A DNA stretch of 64,000 bases from Blautia sp. BIOML-A1 (GTDB taxonomy: Bacteria > Bacillota > Clostridia > Lachnospirales > Lachnospiraceae). Both the position numbers and the translations under genes were made by a program. The stretch is taken from NCBI RefSeq assembly GCF_009883055.1, contig NZ_WWVR01000011.1, positions 105,133-169,132 of the forward strand, read 5' to 3'. The notes beneath the pieces were generated by a model that saw only the letters and a list, made by a program, of their open reading frames with translations, was not told the DNA's origin and searched no databases. Below, piece by piece: positions 42,801 through 51,583 of this stretch; the stretch's first letter is position 1; every line of letters starts with the position of its first letter.

Positions 42801-43829
42801 ATGTTACAGCAGGTAATGACAAATCCAGGAGAGATTATTTTCAGAGAAGTACCGGTTCCGGAAATAAAAGATGATCAGGTACTGGTTAAAATCATGAACA
42901 TTGGAATCTGTGGATCCGATATTCATGTATACCATGGAAAACATCCATTTACCAAATATCCGGTTACACAGGGACATGAAGTATCAGGAGAAATTGTGAA
43001 GGTAGGAAAAGATACTTCAGGATTCCATACAGGACAGAAAGTAACAATTGAACCGCAGGTTTATTGCGGACACTGTTATCCATGTCGTCATGGAAAATAC
43101 AATCTCTGTGAAGAACTGAAGGTTATGGGATTCCAGACAACAGGAACTGCTTCTGAGTATTTTGCAGTAGATGCATCTAAAGTAACACCGATTCCGGAAG
43201 AGATGTCTTATGAAGAAGGTGCAATGATCGAGCCTCTTGCCGTAGCAGTACATGCTGTGAAACAGATGGGCGATGTAAAGGGAATGAATATTGCAGTTCT
43301 CGGAGCAGGTCCAATTGGAAATCTGGTGGCTCAGTCAGCGAAAGGAATGGGGGCAGCAAACGTTATGATCACAGATGTCAGTGATCTTCGTCTGGATAAA
43401 GCAAAAGAGTGTGGAATTGATGTATGCGTAAATACAAAAGAGAAAGATTTTGGAGAGGCAATGATTGAAGCGTTTGGCCCTGATAAAGCAGATGTGATCT
43501 ATGATTGTGCAGGAAATAATATTACAATGGGGCAGGCAATCAAGTATGCAAGAAAAGGAAGCGTAATCGTTCTGGTAGCTGTATTTGCTGGTATGGCATC
43601 GATTGATCTTGCAGTTGCCAATGATCATGAATTGGATATCAAGAGTACGATGATGTACCGACATGATGATTATATCGATGGAATTACACTTGTAAATGAT
43701 GGAAAGGTACATCTAAGACCTTTAATTTCCAAAACATTTGCATTTAAGGATTATCTGAGAGCATATCAGTATATTGATGACAACCGCGAGACAACCATGA
43801 AAGTAATTATTAATGTTCAGGAAAAATAG
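42801..43829 (+). CDS. zinc-binding alcohol/polyol dehydrogenase (MDR superfamily)
   Basis: 342 residues. Catalytic Zn in 'GICGSDIHVYHGKHP' and GHEVSGEIV, structural Zn cysteines in 'CGHCYPCRHGKYNLCEE', cofactor site 'NIAVLGAGPIGNLVAQSAKG'. Sorbitol/threonine/gulonate dehydrogenase branch. Pairs with the GPH symporter 33 bp downstream: imported polyol, uronate or sugar oxidised first by this enzyme. Exact substrate not deducible. Confidence 0.88.
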   Translation: MLQQVMTNPGEIIFREVPVPEIKDDQVLVKIMNIGICGSDIHVYHGKHPFTKYPVTQGHEVSGEIVKVGKDTSGFHTGQKVTIEPQVYCGHCYPCRHGKYNLCEELKVMGFQTTGTASEYFAVDASKVTPIPEEMSYEEGAMIEPLAVAVHAVKQMGDVKGMNIAVLGAGPIGNLVAQSAKGMGAANVMITDVSDLRLDKAKECGIDVCVNTKEKDFGEAMIEAFGPDKADVIYDCAGNNITMGQAIKYARKGSVIVLVAVFAGMASIDLAVANDHELDIKSTMMYRHDDYIDGITLVNDGKVHLRPLISKTFAFKDYLRAYQYIDDNRETTMKVIINVQEK

Positions 43830-43862
43830 AATTCCAGCAATATTCTGATAGGGGAGAAAAAT

Positions 43863-45251
43863 ATGGGGAACGAAAGTAATAATGGAAAAGTACCGCTGAT
43901 CAGTAAGGTCGCATATGGGTTTGGAGATGTGGGATGTAATTTCAGCTGGATGTTTGTCAGTAATTTTCTGATGATTTTTTATACAGATGTGTTTGGAATC
44001 AGTATGGCAGCGGTATCAGCTTTGATGCTTTTTTCAAGATTCTGGGATGCAATCAATGATCCGATCGTAGGTGGTCTGACAGATAAGACTCATACAAGAT
44101 GGGGAAGATATCGTCCGTGGCTTCTTATAGCTGCTCCGATTACAGCAATTCTTCTCGTCCTTTCTTTTTGGGCACATCCGGACTGGTCAAATACAGCGAA
44201 GATTATTTATATGGTAATAACATATTGCCTTCTCGTGTTAGGATACACCTGTGTAAATATTCCATATGGAACACTCTGCGGTGCTATGACACAGGATATT
44301 GATGAGCGTGCCAAAATTAATACCTCGCGATCGGTGTCAGCCATGATCGCGATTGGAATTATTAATATTGTGACAGTACCGCTGATCAGTAAGCTGGGAA
44401 GCAGCAGTGCAAAGAATGGATATTTGTTCGTTGCAATCATTTATGGATGCATCTTTGCTGCCTGTCATTTCTTCTGTTTTGCAAAGACAAAAGAACAGGT
44501 AGTAATTCCTGAGAAAGAAAAAATTTCAATTAAAGTACAGCTGAAAGCAGTTATGCAGAATAAACCATATCTTCTGGCACTGGTTGGTCAGGTGTTGTTT
44601 GGGTTTACATTATATGGAAGAAATGCAGATATCTTATATTATTTTACTTATGTAGAGGGAAATGCATCCTATTATACAACATATTCGATGTGTATTATCA
44701 TTCCGTCCATTATTGGTGCGGCATGCTTTCAGCCAGTATTTCGGAAGCTGAATAATAAAGGAAGAACGGCATCTATCTTTGCCTTGTTTACTGGTATCGC
44801 AATGCTGGCAATGTATTTCTTTAATGTTAAAGAATCGCCGGTTGTATTTTATACTCTTGCCGGAATCACGCAGTTCTTTTTTTCTGGATTTAATACGGCA
44901 ATTTACGCAATTATTCCAGACTGTGTGGAATATGGTGAATGGAAGACTGGACTTAGAAATGATGGATTTCAGTATGCTTTTGTTTCTCTTGGAAATAAAA
45001 TCGGAATGGCAGTTGGAACAGCACTTCTTGCAGCACTGCTTGGAAAATATGGATATGCAGCAAATCAGACACAGAATTCGGCAGTAATCGCAATCATGAA
45101 GCATGCATTTTCGACAATTCCGGGAATTCTGTGGATTGTTACGGCAATTGTTTTGTTCTTTTATAGATTAAACAAAAAACGTTATAATGAAATCGTAGAG
45201 GATCTGAAAAGAGGAAAGACCACTGATTTGCGAAATGTACAAAAAATATAA
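43863..45251 (+). CDS. GPH family (MelB-like) sugar:cation symporter
   Basis: 462 residues, twelve helices. 'KVAYGFGDVGCNFSWMFVS' and 'RFWDAINDPIVGGLTDKTH' followed by 'RWGRYRPWLL' are the MelB/GusB signature; 'GFNTAIYAIIPDCVEYGEWKTG' is the conserved C-terminal half motif. Glycoside, pentoside or hexuronide importer; regulated with the dehydrogenase, presumably by the ROK protein. Confidence 0.93.
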   Translation: MGNESNNGKVPLISKVAYGFGDVGCNFSWMFVSNFLMIFYTDVFGISMAAVSALMLFSRFWDAINDPIVGGLTDKTHTRWGRYRPWLLIAAPITAILLVLSFWAHPDWSNTAKIIYMVITYCLLVLGYTCVNIPYGTLCGAMTQDIDERAKINTSRSVSAMIAIGIINIVTVPLISKLGSSSAKNGYLFVAIIYGCIFAACHFFCFAKTKEQVVIPEKEKISIKVQLKAVMQNKPYLLALVGQVLFGFTLYGRNADILYYFTYVEGNASYYTTYSMCIIIPSIIGAACFQPVFRKLNNKGRTASIFALFTGIAMLAMYFFNVKESPVVFYTLAGITQFFFSGFNTAIYAIIPDCVEYGEWKTGLRNDGFQYAFVSLGNKIGMAVGTALLAALLGKYGYAANQTQNSAVIAIMKHAFSTIPGILWIVTAIVLFFYRLNKKRYNEIVEDLKRGKTTDLRNVQKI

Positions 45252-45283
45252 AAACCATACAAAAAAATTGTTGGATTTATGGA

Positions 45284-45312
45284 TTTACAGGCAGGAATCT
45301 GTTTGTTATAGT
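45284..45312 (+). promoter_or_regulatory. candidate promoter of a short terminated transcript
   Basis: TTTACA (45284-45289), 17 bp, TATAGT (45307-45312). Transcription from ~45319 would meet a perfect terminator within 10-45 nt, so only a very short RNA results. Confidence 0.4.
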
Positions 45313-45328
45313 TTCGCCATAAGTTGCA

Positions 45329-45365
45329 ACGGAGCAAACTCATTAAGTAGTTTGCTCCGTTTTTT
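45329..45365 (+). terminator. intrinsic terminator
   Basis: Perfect 12-bp stem ACGGAGCAAACT / AGTTTGCTCCGT, loop CATTAAGT, T6. Confidence 0.9.
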
Positions 45366-45376
45366 CTATCACGCAG

Positions 45377-45404
45377 AAAGGGCTGCCGTAAGGCGGCTCT
45401 TTTT
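45377..45404 (+). terminator. second intrinsic terminator
   Basis: AAAGGGCTGCC, loop GTAA, GGCGGCTCTTT (two wobble pairs), then TTG. Confidence 0.75.
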
Positions 45405-45428
45405 GCTTTATTAAAGCCGGAAATTCGG

Positions 45429-46139
45429 ATGAAAATAATGCTTGCAGGAATGTGTACAGCGTCATCTGTAAACAGTAATTGCAGGTTATCTGCACTGGCG
45501 AGAGTCAGAGAGGAAAAAGGTGTGATCACCGTAGCCACCGGTACCTATGTACCATTTGAACATCGTGATGATGATAATAATATCGTAGGCTTTGACATTG
45601 ATCTGGCTCAGTACATTGCAGATAAGCTGGGAGTCGACATGGAAGTGACAGACATGGAATTTCAGTCAATTGTTCCATCTATCCAGAATGGTGAATATGA
45701 TTTTTCCATCGCAGCAATGTATAAGACAGACGAGAGATGTGAGGTTGTAGACATGTCAAAATCCTACTGTGACAGTGGTATGATTCTTGCTGTAAAAGAG
45801 GATTCCAAGTATGCAGACACAATTAAGAGTCTGGCTGACTGCGATGGTTTGAAGGTTGCTGTAAAAGAGGGTGCAACTTCCTACAATGTGGCACAGAGTT
45901 TTCTGGATGAAAATCCGGATGTTTCTTATGAGATTGTTCAGTATAAAGATACAGTTGGCTGTGTTTCCGATCTTCTGGCAGGTCGTGTGGATGTAGTAGT
46001 AAACGACCTTCTGAACCAGAAGATCCTTTCCAAGGAATATGATGGAACCAAGATTGTATGTGACCCATTTACTCATGCAGAGAACGCCATCGCAGTTCAG
46101 AAAGGCAAAGATGACCTGCTGGCATTTATCAATCTATAG
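45429..46139 (+). pseudogene. amino-acid ABC substrate-binding protein remnant
   Basis: The core of a GlnH/ArtJ-type binding protein is intact ('GVITVATGTYVPFEHRDDDN', 'IVGFDIDLAQYIADKLGV', 'AAMYKTDERCEVVDMSKSY'), but both ends look damaged. The N-terminus MKIMLAGMCTASS... is a stump instead of a ~20-residue signal peptide with lipobox. The C-terminus stops at 'LLAFINL', before the usual last helix; a plausible tail (AAEDAKAAE) follows in another frame at 46140-46169. Without export signal it cannot serve an importer. The permease and ATPase downstream are also broken. Confidence 0.7.
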
Positions 46140-46204
46140 CAGCAGAAGATGCAAAGGCTGCTGAATAAAACAGAGATGCAGAAATACTTCTATTCAGGAA
46201 ACGA

Positions 46205-46231
46205 GTTGCTGTGAACAAGGTGAACAGTAAC
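46205..46231. repeat. intergenic hairpin repeat, copy 1
   Basis: GTTGCTGT-GAACAAGGTGA-ACAGTAAC: arms pair over 8 bp with one G-T. A second copy, 23 of 26 bases the same, lies at 53575-53600. No T tract, so not a terminator; looks like a dispersed palindromic unit. Confidence 0.55.
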
Positions 46232-46290
46232 CGGAAAAGTAAGGAAGAAAGGATAAACCGGCGATAATTACTGGTCACAGGGAAAATAGT

Positions 46291-46643
46291 ATGGTAACAT
46301 TAAAATGGTCACTTGTATTTGACAAAATACCGTCACTGCTCCATGGATGTGCGGTGACGATGGAAATATCGGTTCTGACACTTATATTTGGTACGATTCT
46401 GGGAGTGATACTTGCACTGATGAGGGACAGTCACATAAAAGTGATTGCAAGGCTCGCTCAGTTGTATATCTGGATCTGGAGAGGAACCCCACTGATGGTA
46501 CAGGCATTTCTGATCTACTTCGGATTGCCAAATCTGGGTATTACCCTCAGTGCTATGACGGCGGGTACACTTTCCATGTCATTGAATACAGGTGCAATAT
46601 ATTGCAGAGATAGTACGTTCCGGTATCCATGCTATTGACCCGG
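46291..46643 (+). pseudogene. amino-acid ABC permease remnant, frameshifted and truncated
   Basis: The first ~105 residues are a good HisM/GlnP-type permease ('LHGCAVTMEISVLTLIFGTI', 'WRGTPLMVQAFLIYFGLPN', SMSLNTGA). An extra A near 46596 shifts the frame: removing it restores YIAEIVRSGIHAIDPGQR, the next family block. The sequence then jumps directly into the end of an ABC ATPase gene. Not functional. Confidence 0.8.
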
Positions 46644-46778
46644 GCCAGAGAGGTAGCAGACCGGATTTTGTTTATGGAAGATGGAGTTATTGTGGAGGAT
46701 GCGCCTCCGGAAGAATTTTTTGAGCATCCGAAAAACGAGCGCATTCGCCAGTTTATCAGGAAAGTTGAGAAAAGATAA
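46644..46778 (+). pseudogene. amino-acid ABC ATPase, C-terminal fragment
   Basis: Reads AREVADRILFMEDG then VIVEDAPPEEFFEHPKNER and ends FIRKVEKR-stop, the exact C-terminal ~44 residues of GlnQ-type ATPases. Walker A, signature and Walker B are gone. The junction with the permease lies in GCCAGAGAGG, a sequence both genes would carry at PGQRE and FAREV, so a deletion between short repeats created it. Confidence 0.8.
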
Positions 46779-46784
46779 TACAGA

Positions 46785-48398
46785 ATGGATTACATTATTA
46801 AAGACGGATGGATTGTAAATGGAAAAAAGGAGAAACCTTTTTATGGCGATCTGGTAATAAAAAATGGAAAAGTTGCGGAAGTGGGAACACATATTGAGAT
46901 TCCCGGGGACTTTCCGAAAGAGAATATTCTGAATGCGGCCGGTGGTTATATAACTCCCGGCTTCATTGACATTCACAGGCATGGAGACTGGCAGGCCTTT
47001 GGGAATGGGGATGACCAGCTTCTGAACAGGCAGGGACTGACGACTGTGGTAAATGGAAACTGTGGGCTTTCGGTGGCTCCGGCCGGAGAAAAGTTCGAGA
47101 AAGAAATCGCGGGATTTCTCAGTAGTGTGACAGGGGATTCAAGAAACAGAGGAGCTGAGATTATGTCAACCATGTCTTCCTATATGTCCGCTTTAGAGAA
47201 AGAAGGGCGAAGCGTCAATACGGGAATGCTTGCAGGAAATGGCACAATCCGTGCCGGAGTAAAGGGATATGCATCCGGAAAGCTATCAAAAGAGGAGGTA
47301 CACCAGGTCTGGGATGCCGTGGAGGAATCTCTGGCAGCCGGAGTCCTTGGAATCAGCCTTGGAATTGCTTATGCTCCGGAATTTGAATATGACAGGGGTG
47401 GGCTGGTAGAAGCACTGCAGCCCCTGAAAAGAACGGATATTCCTGTAACTGTTCATATCCGAAATGAAGGTGATGGGATTCTTTTGGCTCTGCAGGAGGT
47501 AATCTCTGTGGCAGAGGAACTTAAGATACCACTGCATGTAAGCCATCTGAAATGCATTGGAAAGAAAAACTGGGGTGAGACACCAGTGAGAATACTGCAG
47601 CTTTTTGATCAGGCAGCAGCGAGAGATGTGAAAGTAGATTTTGATCTGTATCCTTATCTTACAGGTTCCACCCAGCTGGTACATCTTCTTCCGCCACAGT
47701 TCCAGGAAGGCGGTACAGAGGCGATTTGTGCCAGACTGGCTGACCAATCCTGCAGAGGAAAAATTACAAAGGTGCTGAAGCAGCCCTCAGACATTTTTGA
47801 AAATATTGTGGAACTGGCTGGATTTGATATGATTTATGCCAGTACTTTGCATACAGAGAAATTCAGAAGCTATGCAGGACAGTCCATTGCAAAAATCGCA
47901 GAACAATTTAAACAGGATCCATATGATACTTTGTACGACATTTTGCTTGCAGAACGATGCCAGGTTACCATGCTGGATACCATTGCTTCTGAAGAGGATA
48001 TGCTGCATTTTCTGAAGGATAGCCGGGCAAATCTGATCTCGGATGCAATCTATCCGGCTGGTGGAAAATATCATCCCAGAGTATATGGTGCATTTCCCAA
48101 GCTGTTGACGGATTATGTGCGGGATAAAAAGGTGTTTTCCATTGAAGATGCAATATATAAAATGACAGCGAAACCGGCAGGGGTTCTGGGAATAAACAGG
48201 GGAATCCTGGAAAAAGGAATGCCGGCGGATATCAATATATTCCATTTGGATAAACTGAAGGTTCATGCTGACTTTGAGAATCCGGATCAGTACTGCACGG
48301 GATTTGATTATGTGCTGGTGGGCGGCGAGATTGCAGTAAAACAGGACGAGTACAGGAACCCTCAAAGCGGCAGGATAGTGCGGGGATGTAACAAATAA
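46785..48398 (+). CDS. N-acyl-D-amino-acid deacylase / D-aminoacylase family amidohydrolase
   Basis: 537 residues. 'GGYITPGFIDIHRHGD' (metal His pair), 'TTVVNGNCGLSVAP', 'IPLHVSHLKCIGKKNWG' (His), 'VDFDLYPYLTGSTQL' and the late Asp region 'ISDAIYPAGGKYHPRVYG', as in D-aminoacylases and related D-hydantoinase-like enzymes. Intact, although only 6 bp from the ATPase remnant. Forms a unit with the M20 hydrolase 43 bp downstream. Confidence 0.86.
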   Translation: MDYIIKDGWIVNGKKEKPFYGDLVIKNGKVAEVGTHIEIPGDFPKENILNAAGGYITPGFIDIHRHGDWQAFGNGDDQLLNRQGLTTVVNGNCGLSVAPAGEKFEKEIAGFLSSVTGDSRNRGAEIMSTMSSYMSALEKEGRSVNTGMLAGNGTIRAGVKGYASGKLSKEEVHQVWDAVEESLAAGVLGISLGIAYAPEFEYDRGGLVEALQPLKRTDIPVTVHIRNEGDGILLALQEVISVAEELKIPLHVSHLKCIGKKNWGETPVRILQLFDQAAARDVKVDFDLYPYLTGSTQLVHLLPPQFQEGGTEAICARLADQSCRGKITKVLKQPSDIFENIVELAGFDMIYASTLHTEKFRSYAGQSIAKIAEQFKQDPYDTLYDILLAERCQVTMLDTIASEEDMLHFLKDSRANLISDAIYPAGGKYHPRVYGAFPKLLTDYVRDKKVFSIEDAIYKMTAKPAGVLGINRGILEKGMPADINIFHLDKLKVHADFENPDQYCTGFDYVLVGGEIAVKQDEYRNPQSGRIVRGCNK

Positions 48399-48441
48399 AT
48401 GTTTGAGAGAATTTTGTGAAATCAAAAAAGGAAGGAACGCC

Positions 48442-49629
48442 ATGAAGTTAACAGAAGAAAGAAAAGCAGAGGTTCTTGCCCTCTGCAAAAAGCTGGTTTC
48501 CAACAGAAGTTATTCCGGTGAGGAGAATGCAGTAGCCGATGTTCTGAAATGTTTTATGCGTCAGAAGCAATTTGATGATTTTTGCACAGATAAATATGGT
48601 AATGTGATCGGAAAGATCAAAGGCGACAGGACTGGAAACAAGGTTCTGTTTGACGGGCATATGGATACTGTTCCGGCAGATAATAAAGAAACCTGGAAAC
48701 ATGATCCCTTTGTACCGGTAGTGGAAGATGGTAAATTATACGGTCGGGGAACATCAGATATGAAAGGTGCAGTGGCTGCATTTTTCTGTGCAGTAGCTTA
48801 CTTTATGGAAGACCATGGGAAAGATTTTGCCGGAGAAATTTATACGGCAGGAGTGGTTCATGAGGAATGTTTCGAGGGCGTGGCTGCCAGAAACATCAGT
48901 GAGCTGGTGAATCCGGATTATGTGGTGATTGGTGAAGCATCTGAACTGAACATCAAAACCGGACAACGCGGACGTGCGGAGATTATTCTGGAGACTTTCG
49001 GAAAAGCAGCCCATTCTGCCAATCCGGAGAAGGGTATCAATGCAGTGAAGAAGATGTGTAAATTGCTTGGTGAAATTGACAGGATCCAGCCTCCGATTCA
49101 TGAGCAGCTGGGAAAGGGAATTCTGGAAGTTACAGATATTATTTCTTCCCCATATCCCGGAGCCTCCGTAGTTCCTGAATATTGTCGGGCAACTCTGGAT
49201 CGAAGACTTCTTACCGGAGAAACCAGGGAGAGTATTCTGGCTCCTATTCAGAAGCTGATCGATTCGCTGGAAAAAGAAGATTCGGAATTTTCTGCGAAGG
49301 CCTCTTTTTCCGTAGGCAGTGAGAGGTGTTACACAGGTGCTGAAATTCAAGGTGAGCGATTTTTTCCAGGATGGTACTATGCCCCGGAAGAGAAGTATGT
49401 TCAGCAAATTCTCCAGAAAATCCGGGAAGCAGGCTACGATCCTGAACTGACCCAATACAGCTTTTGTACCAACGGCAGTCACTATGCCGGTGAAAAAGGA
49501 ATTCCAACCATTGGTCTTGGTCCATCCAGAGAAGATCTGGCACATATGGTGGATGAGTATGTGGAACTTACACAGCTTTATGGAGCAGTGGAATGTTATT
49601 ATGCGGTGATGGAGGCTTTGGTGTTGTAG
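48442..49629 (+). CDS. M20 family metallohydrolase (YgeY-like)
   Basis: 395 residues. 'VLFDGHMDTVPADNKETW' (metal His/Asp), 'LYGRGTSDMKGAVAAFFC', 'GVVHEECFEGVAARNI' (catalytic Glu pair), 'AAHSANPEKGINAVKKM' dimerisation domain, 'FCTNGSHYAGEKGIPTIGLGP'. YgeY relatives occur in purine/selenium-linked and dipeptide or carbamoyl-amino-acid degradation clusters. ATG 48442 has GGAAGGAA upstream. With the D-aminoacylase it suggests breakdown of N-acylated or D-amino compounds. Confidence 0.88.
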   Translation: MKLTEERKAEVLALCKKLVSNRSYSGEENAVADVLKCFMRQKQFDDFCTDKYGNVIGKIKGDRTGNKVLFDGHMDTVPADNKETWKHDPFVPVVEDGKLYGRGTSDMKGAVAAFFCAVAYFMEDHGKDFAGEIYTAGVVHEECFEGVAARNISELVNPDYVVIGEASELNIKTGQRGRAEIILETFGKAAHSANPEKGINAVKKMCKLLGEIDRIQPPIHEQLGKGILEVTDIISSPYPGASVVPEYCRATLDRRLLTGETRESILAPIQKLIDSLEKEDSEFSAKASFSVGSERCYTGAEIQGERFFPGWYYAPEEKYVQQILQKIREAGYDPELTQYSFCTNGSHYAGEKGIPTIGLGPSREDLAHMVDEYVELTQLYGAVECYYAVMEALVL

Positions 49630-49747
49630 AAGAGAATAGCGTGAGTTACACATGACGAGCAAATATCCAGATAAAAAGAGCAATCCTGAATTGCATGGAT
49701 AAGCGAAATAACAGAAGAACCGGAATGTAGAAAGTGGAGGATAGTAA

Positions 49748-50395
49748 ATGGAAATGAAAGGTGCAATTTTTGATATGGATGGTCTGTTGTTTGATACAGA
49801 GAACATCTATCAGGAAACGTGGAACGAGCTGGCAGCGGAGAATGGTGTGACTCTTGGAATAGATTTTGTTGGTGATATTTGTGGAACCAGCGGTGCACAT
49901 ATGTGCAGAGTGATTGAGAAGCATTATGGAGTTGCAGATGGAAGCGTTATCATGGAAGAGTGCATAAAGCGGGTGCGACAGAAACTTAAGGTTCATGTGC
50001 CAAAGAAATCAGGAGCAGAGCGGATTGTAAAGGCTTTTTGTGATAAAGGCATACGTCTTGCAGTAGCAAGTAGCAGTTATCCGGAGCAGATAGAAAGTAA
50101 TCTGAAACTGGCGGGAATGAGAGAATATTTTGATGCAGTTGTCAGCGGCAAAGAGGTTAAACATGGTAAACCGGCACCGGATATTCTTCTTCTCGCAGCA
50201 GAGAGAATCCATTGTACACCGGAAACCTGCTATGTCTTTGAGGACAGTGAGAATGGTATCCGTGCCGGAAAAGCAGCAGGATGTACTGCAATTATGATTC
50301 CGGATGTTCTGGCACCGTCAGAGGAGATAAAAAAGTTTGTTGATGGAATCTATGAGAGCCTGTATGAATTTACAGAAGAAGTATTGGAAAAGTGA
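49748..50395 (+). CDS. HAD superfamily phosphatase (beta-phosphoglucomutase-like)
   Basis: 215 residues: motif I 'IFDMDGLLFDTENIYQETW', motif II LAVASSSYPEQ, motif III Lys in 'GKEVKHGKPAPDILLLA', motif IV 'VFEDSENGIRAGKAAG'. Sugar-phosphate phosphatase or phosphomutase. Stands alone, after a 118-bp gap from the M20 gene. Confidence 0.9.
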   Translation: MEMKGAIFDMDGLLFDTENIYQETWNELAAENGVTLGIDFVGDICGTSGAHMCRVIEKHYGVADGSVIMEECIKRVRQKLKVHVPKKSGAERIVKAFCDKGIRLAVASSSYPEQIESNLKLAGMREYFDAVVSGKEVKHGKPAPDILLLAAERIHCTPETCYVFEDSENGIRAGKAAGCTAIMIPDVLAPSEEIKKFVDGIYESLYEFTEEVLEK

Positions 50396-50497
50396 TGCAG
50401 ACGGTAATACTGGAATAGAAGACGGAAGTTTGCGTACATGTAAACTCATGGTAATAATGACCAAAAACAGAAGGTGTTTTTTTAGTAAAAACTGCTT

Positions 50498-50526
50498 TTG
50501 CAACCAGAATAAAATAGTTTTATAAT
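50498..50526 (+). promoter_or_regulatory. sigma70 promoter of the small-ORF/CarD unit
   Basis: TTGCAA (50498-50503), 17 bp, TATAAT (50521-50526). Transcription would begin at the base of the hairpin 50536-50582. Confidence 0.75.
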
Positions 50527-50535
50527 AAAGATAGC

Positions 50536-50586
50536 GGCGAGTGGCGTAATCATGCAGAAAAGCAAAATATACGTTACTCGCCTTTA
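50536..50586 (+). other. 5'-leader hairpin before the small ORF
   Basis: GGCGAGTGGCGTA (50536-50548) and TACGTTACTCGCC (50570-50582) pair over 13 positions (two mismatches/wobbles), then TTTATAAAA. It begins right at the predicted transcription start and ends ~30 nt before the start codon: attenuator or mRNA-stabilising stem. Confidence 0.55.
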
Positions 50587-50613
50587 TAAAATTAATTTCA
50601 GGAGGAAGCACAT

Positions 50614-50835
50614 ATGCATGAGTATGAAATTTTTATTGAGGATATAAATCCATGTGGTGGAGAACAATACAGTAAAAAAACATTGATAGAGGCAGAAGCA
50701 GCCAGCCCGGAAGCTTATGTAAAAGAAAATGGAAGATTCCCAATTCTGGAAACTACAAGCAATGAGAGTGGAGATGTTGTAATTGTAACAGGAGATAATA
50801 ACGGCTCTTTTGTACGATATACTTTTACGGAATAA
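50614..50835 (+). CDS. small conserved-looking protein of unknown function
   Basis: 73 residues, acidic (MHEYEIFIEDINPCGGEQYS...), no membrane segment or known motif; predicted beta-rich with 'GDVVIVTGDNNGSFVRYTF' at the end. Excellent ribosome site AGGAGGA before ATG 50614, own promoter and a leader hairpin argue that it is real. Followed after 28 bp by the CarD-like gene, so it may be its partner. I do not recognise a family. Confidence 0.65.
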   Translation: MHEYEIFIEDINPCGGEQYSKKTLIEAEAASPEAYVKENGRFPILETTSNESGDVVIVTGDNNGSFVRYTFTE

Positions 50836-50863
50836 AAGGACCGGTCAGTAAGGAGAGAATTTT

Positions 50864-51373
50864 GTGAAATATGAAATTGGAGATCTTGTCAGTAAACCAG
50901 TCACAGGTATCTGTAAAATAGAAGATATTTTATATTTGACTCCTCAGGACGAAAAAAACAATAAATTATATTATCTGATGAAGCCAATAGAAGATGAAAA
51001 GGATAAAATATATGTTCCAGTTTCAAATTCAGATTCAAGATTGAGATTATGTCTGACAAAAGAAGAAGCATGGAATCTGATCAAACGAATTCCGGAGATT
51101 CCGACAGCATGGATAAACAATGAAAAAATGAGAGAGCAAAATTATAAAGAAGCAGTAAAAGCGAATGATCCGGAAGCATTAGTTGCGATCATAAAAATGA
51201 TTTATCAGCGGAAACAGAAAAGACTTGCACAGGGGAAAAAGTGTACTGCAACGGATGCAAGGTATTTCCAGATAGCAGAAAACTTATTATATATGGAACT
51301 GGGAGCTGCTATTGGAAAACCCAAAAAAGAAGTATGTGAGACGATTATTGAGTACATTACAGACAACTGCTAA
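50864..51373 (+). CDS. CarD/CdnL-like transcriptional regulator
   Basis: 169 residues starting at GTG with GGAGAG upstream. N-terminal ~60 residues form the RNA-polymerase-binding Tudor-like domain (EIGDLVSKPVTGICKI, 'DKIYVPVSNSDSRLRLCLT'); the C-terminal part is helical and basic ('QRKQKRLAQGKKCTATDARY'), as in CarD_CdnL_TRCF proteins that tune promoter opening at stable-RNA and stress promoters. Smaller relatives in Clostridia often come in several paralogues. Confidence 0.82.
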   Translation: MKYEIGDLVSKPVTGICKIEDILYLTPQDEKNNKLYYLMKPIEDEKDKIYVPVSNSDSRLRLCLTKEEAWNLIKRIPEIPTAWINNEKMREQNYKEAVKANDPEALVAIIKMIYQRKQKRLAQGKKCTATDARYFQIAENLLYMELGAAIGKPKKEVCETIIEYITDNC

Positions 51374-51384
51374 TAAAATTTTGT

Positions 51385-51413
51385 TTGACTTTTTGAATAA
51401 CAGGCAATATAAT
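51385..51413 (+). promoter_or_regulatory. sigma70 promoter of the MATE leader
   Basis: TTGACT (51385-51390), 17 bp, TATAAT (51408-51413). The expected start (~51420) coincides with the first base of leader hairpin 1. Confidence 0.75.
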
Positions 51414-51419
51414 TACAAC

Positions 51420-51560
51420 AAACGAGTAGCAAGTAAGCGTAAATCCAGTTTACCTGCTGCTCGTTTTTATTTTATTAAAATACAATATCGTCATGAAAAA
51501 GTGTGTAGCCTGTCAGCGTAAGTCCAGCTTATAAGACAGGGTGTGCACTTTTTTTGTGCA
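51420..51560 (+). ncRNA. leader with two terminator hairpins sharing the loop GTAARTCCA
   Basis: Hairpin 1 (51421-51465): stem AACGAGTAGCA / TGCTGCTCGTT, upper stem AAGC/GTTT, 9-nt loop GTAAATCCA (51439-51447), T5. Hairpin 2 (51499-51550): AAGTG/CACTT, CCTGTC/GACAGG, apical AGC/GCT, 9-nt loop GTAAGTCCA (51518-51526), T7. Two different stems with the same loop, both ending in T tracts, ahead of a drug-exporter gene. This looks like a regulated tandem attenuator or tandem-hairpin aptamer. No known class assigned. Confidence 0.55.
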
Positions 51561-51583
51561 GAAAAGAGAGGAGTTAAAACACA

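Noticed and set aside
51420..51560. Guanidine-II (mini-ykkC) riboswitch
   Set aside because: The tandem-hairpin layout before an exporter is similar, but the loops lack the ACGR motif required by that class.
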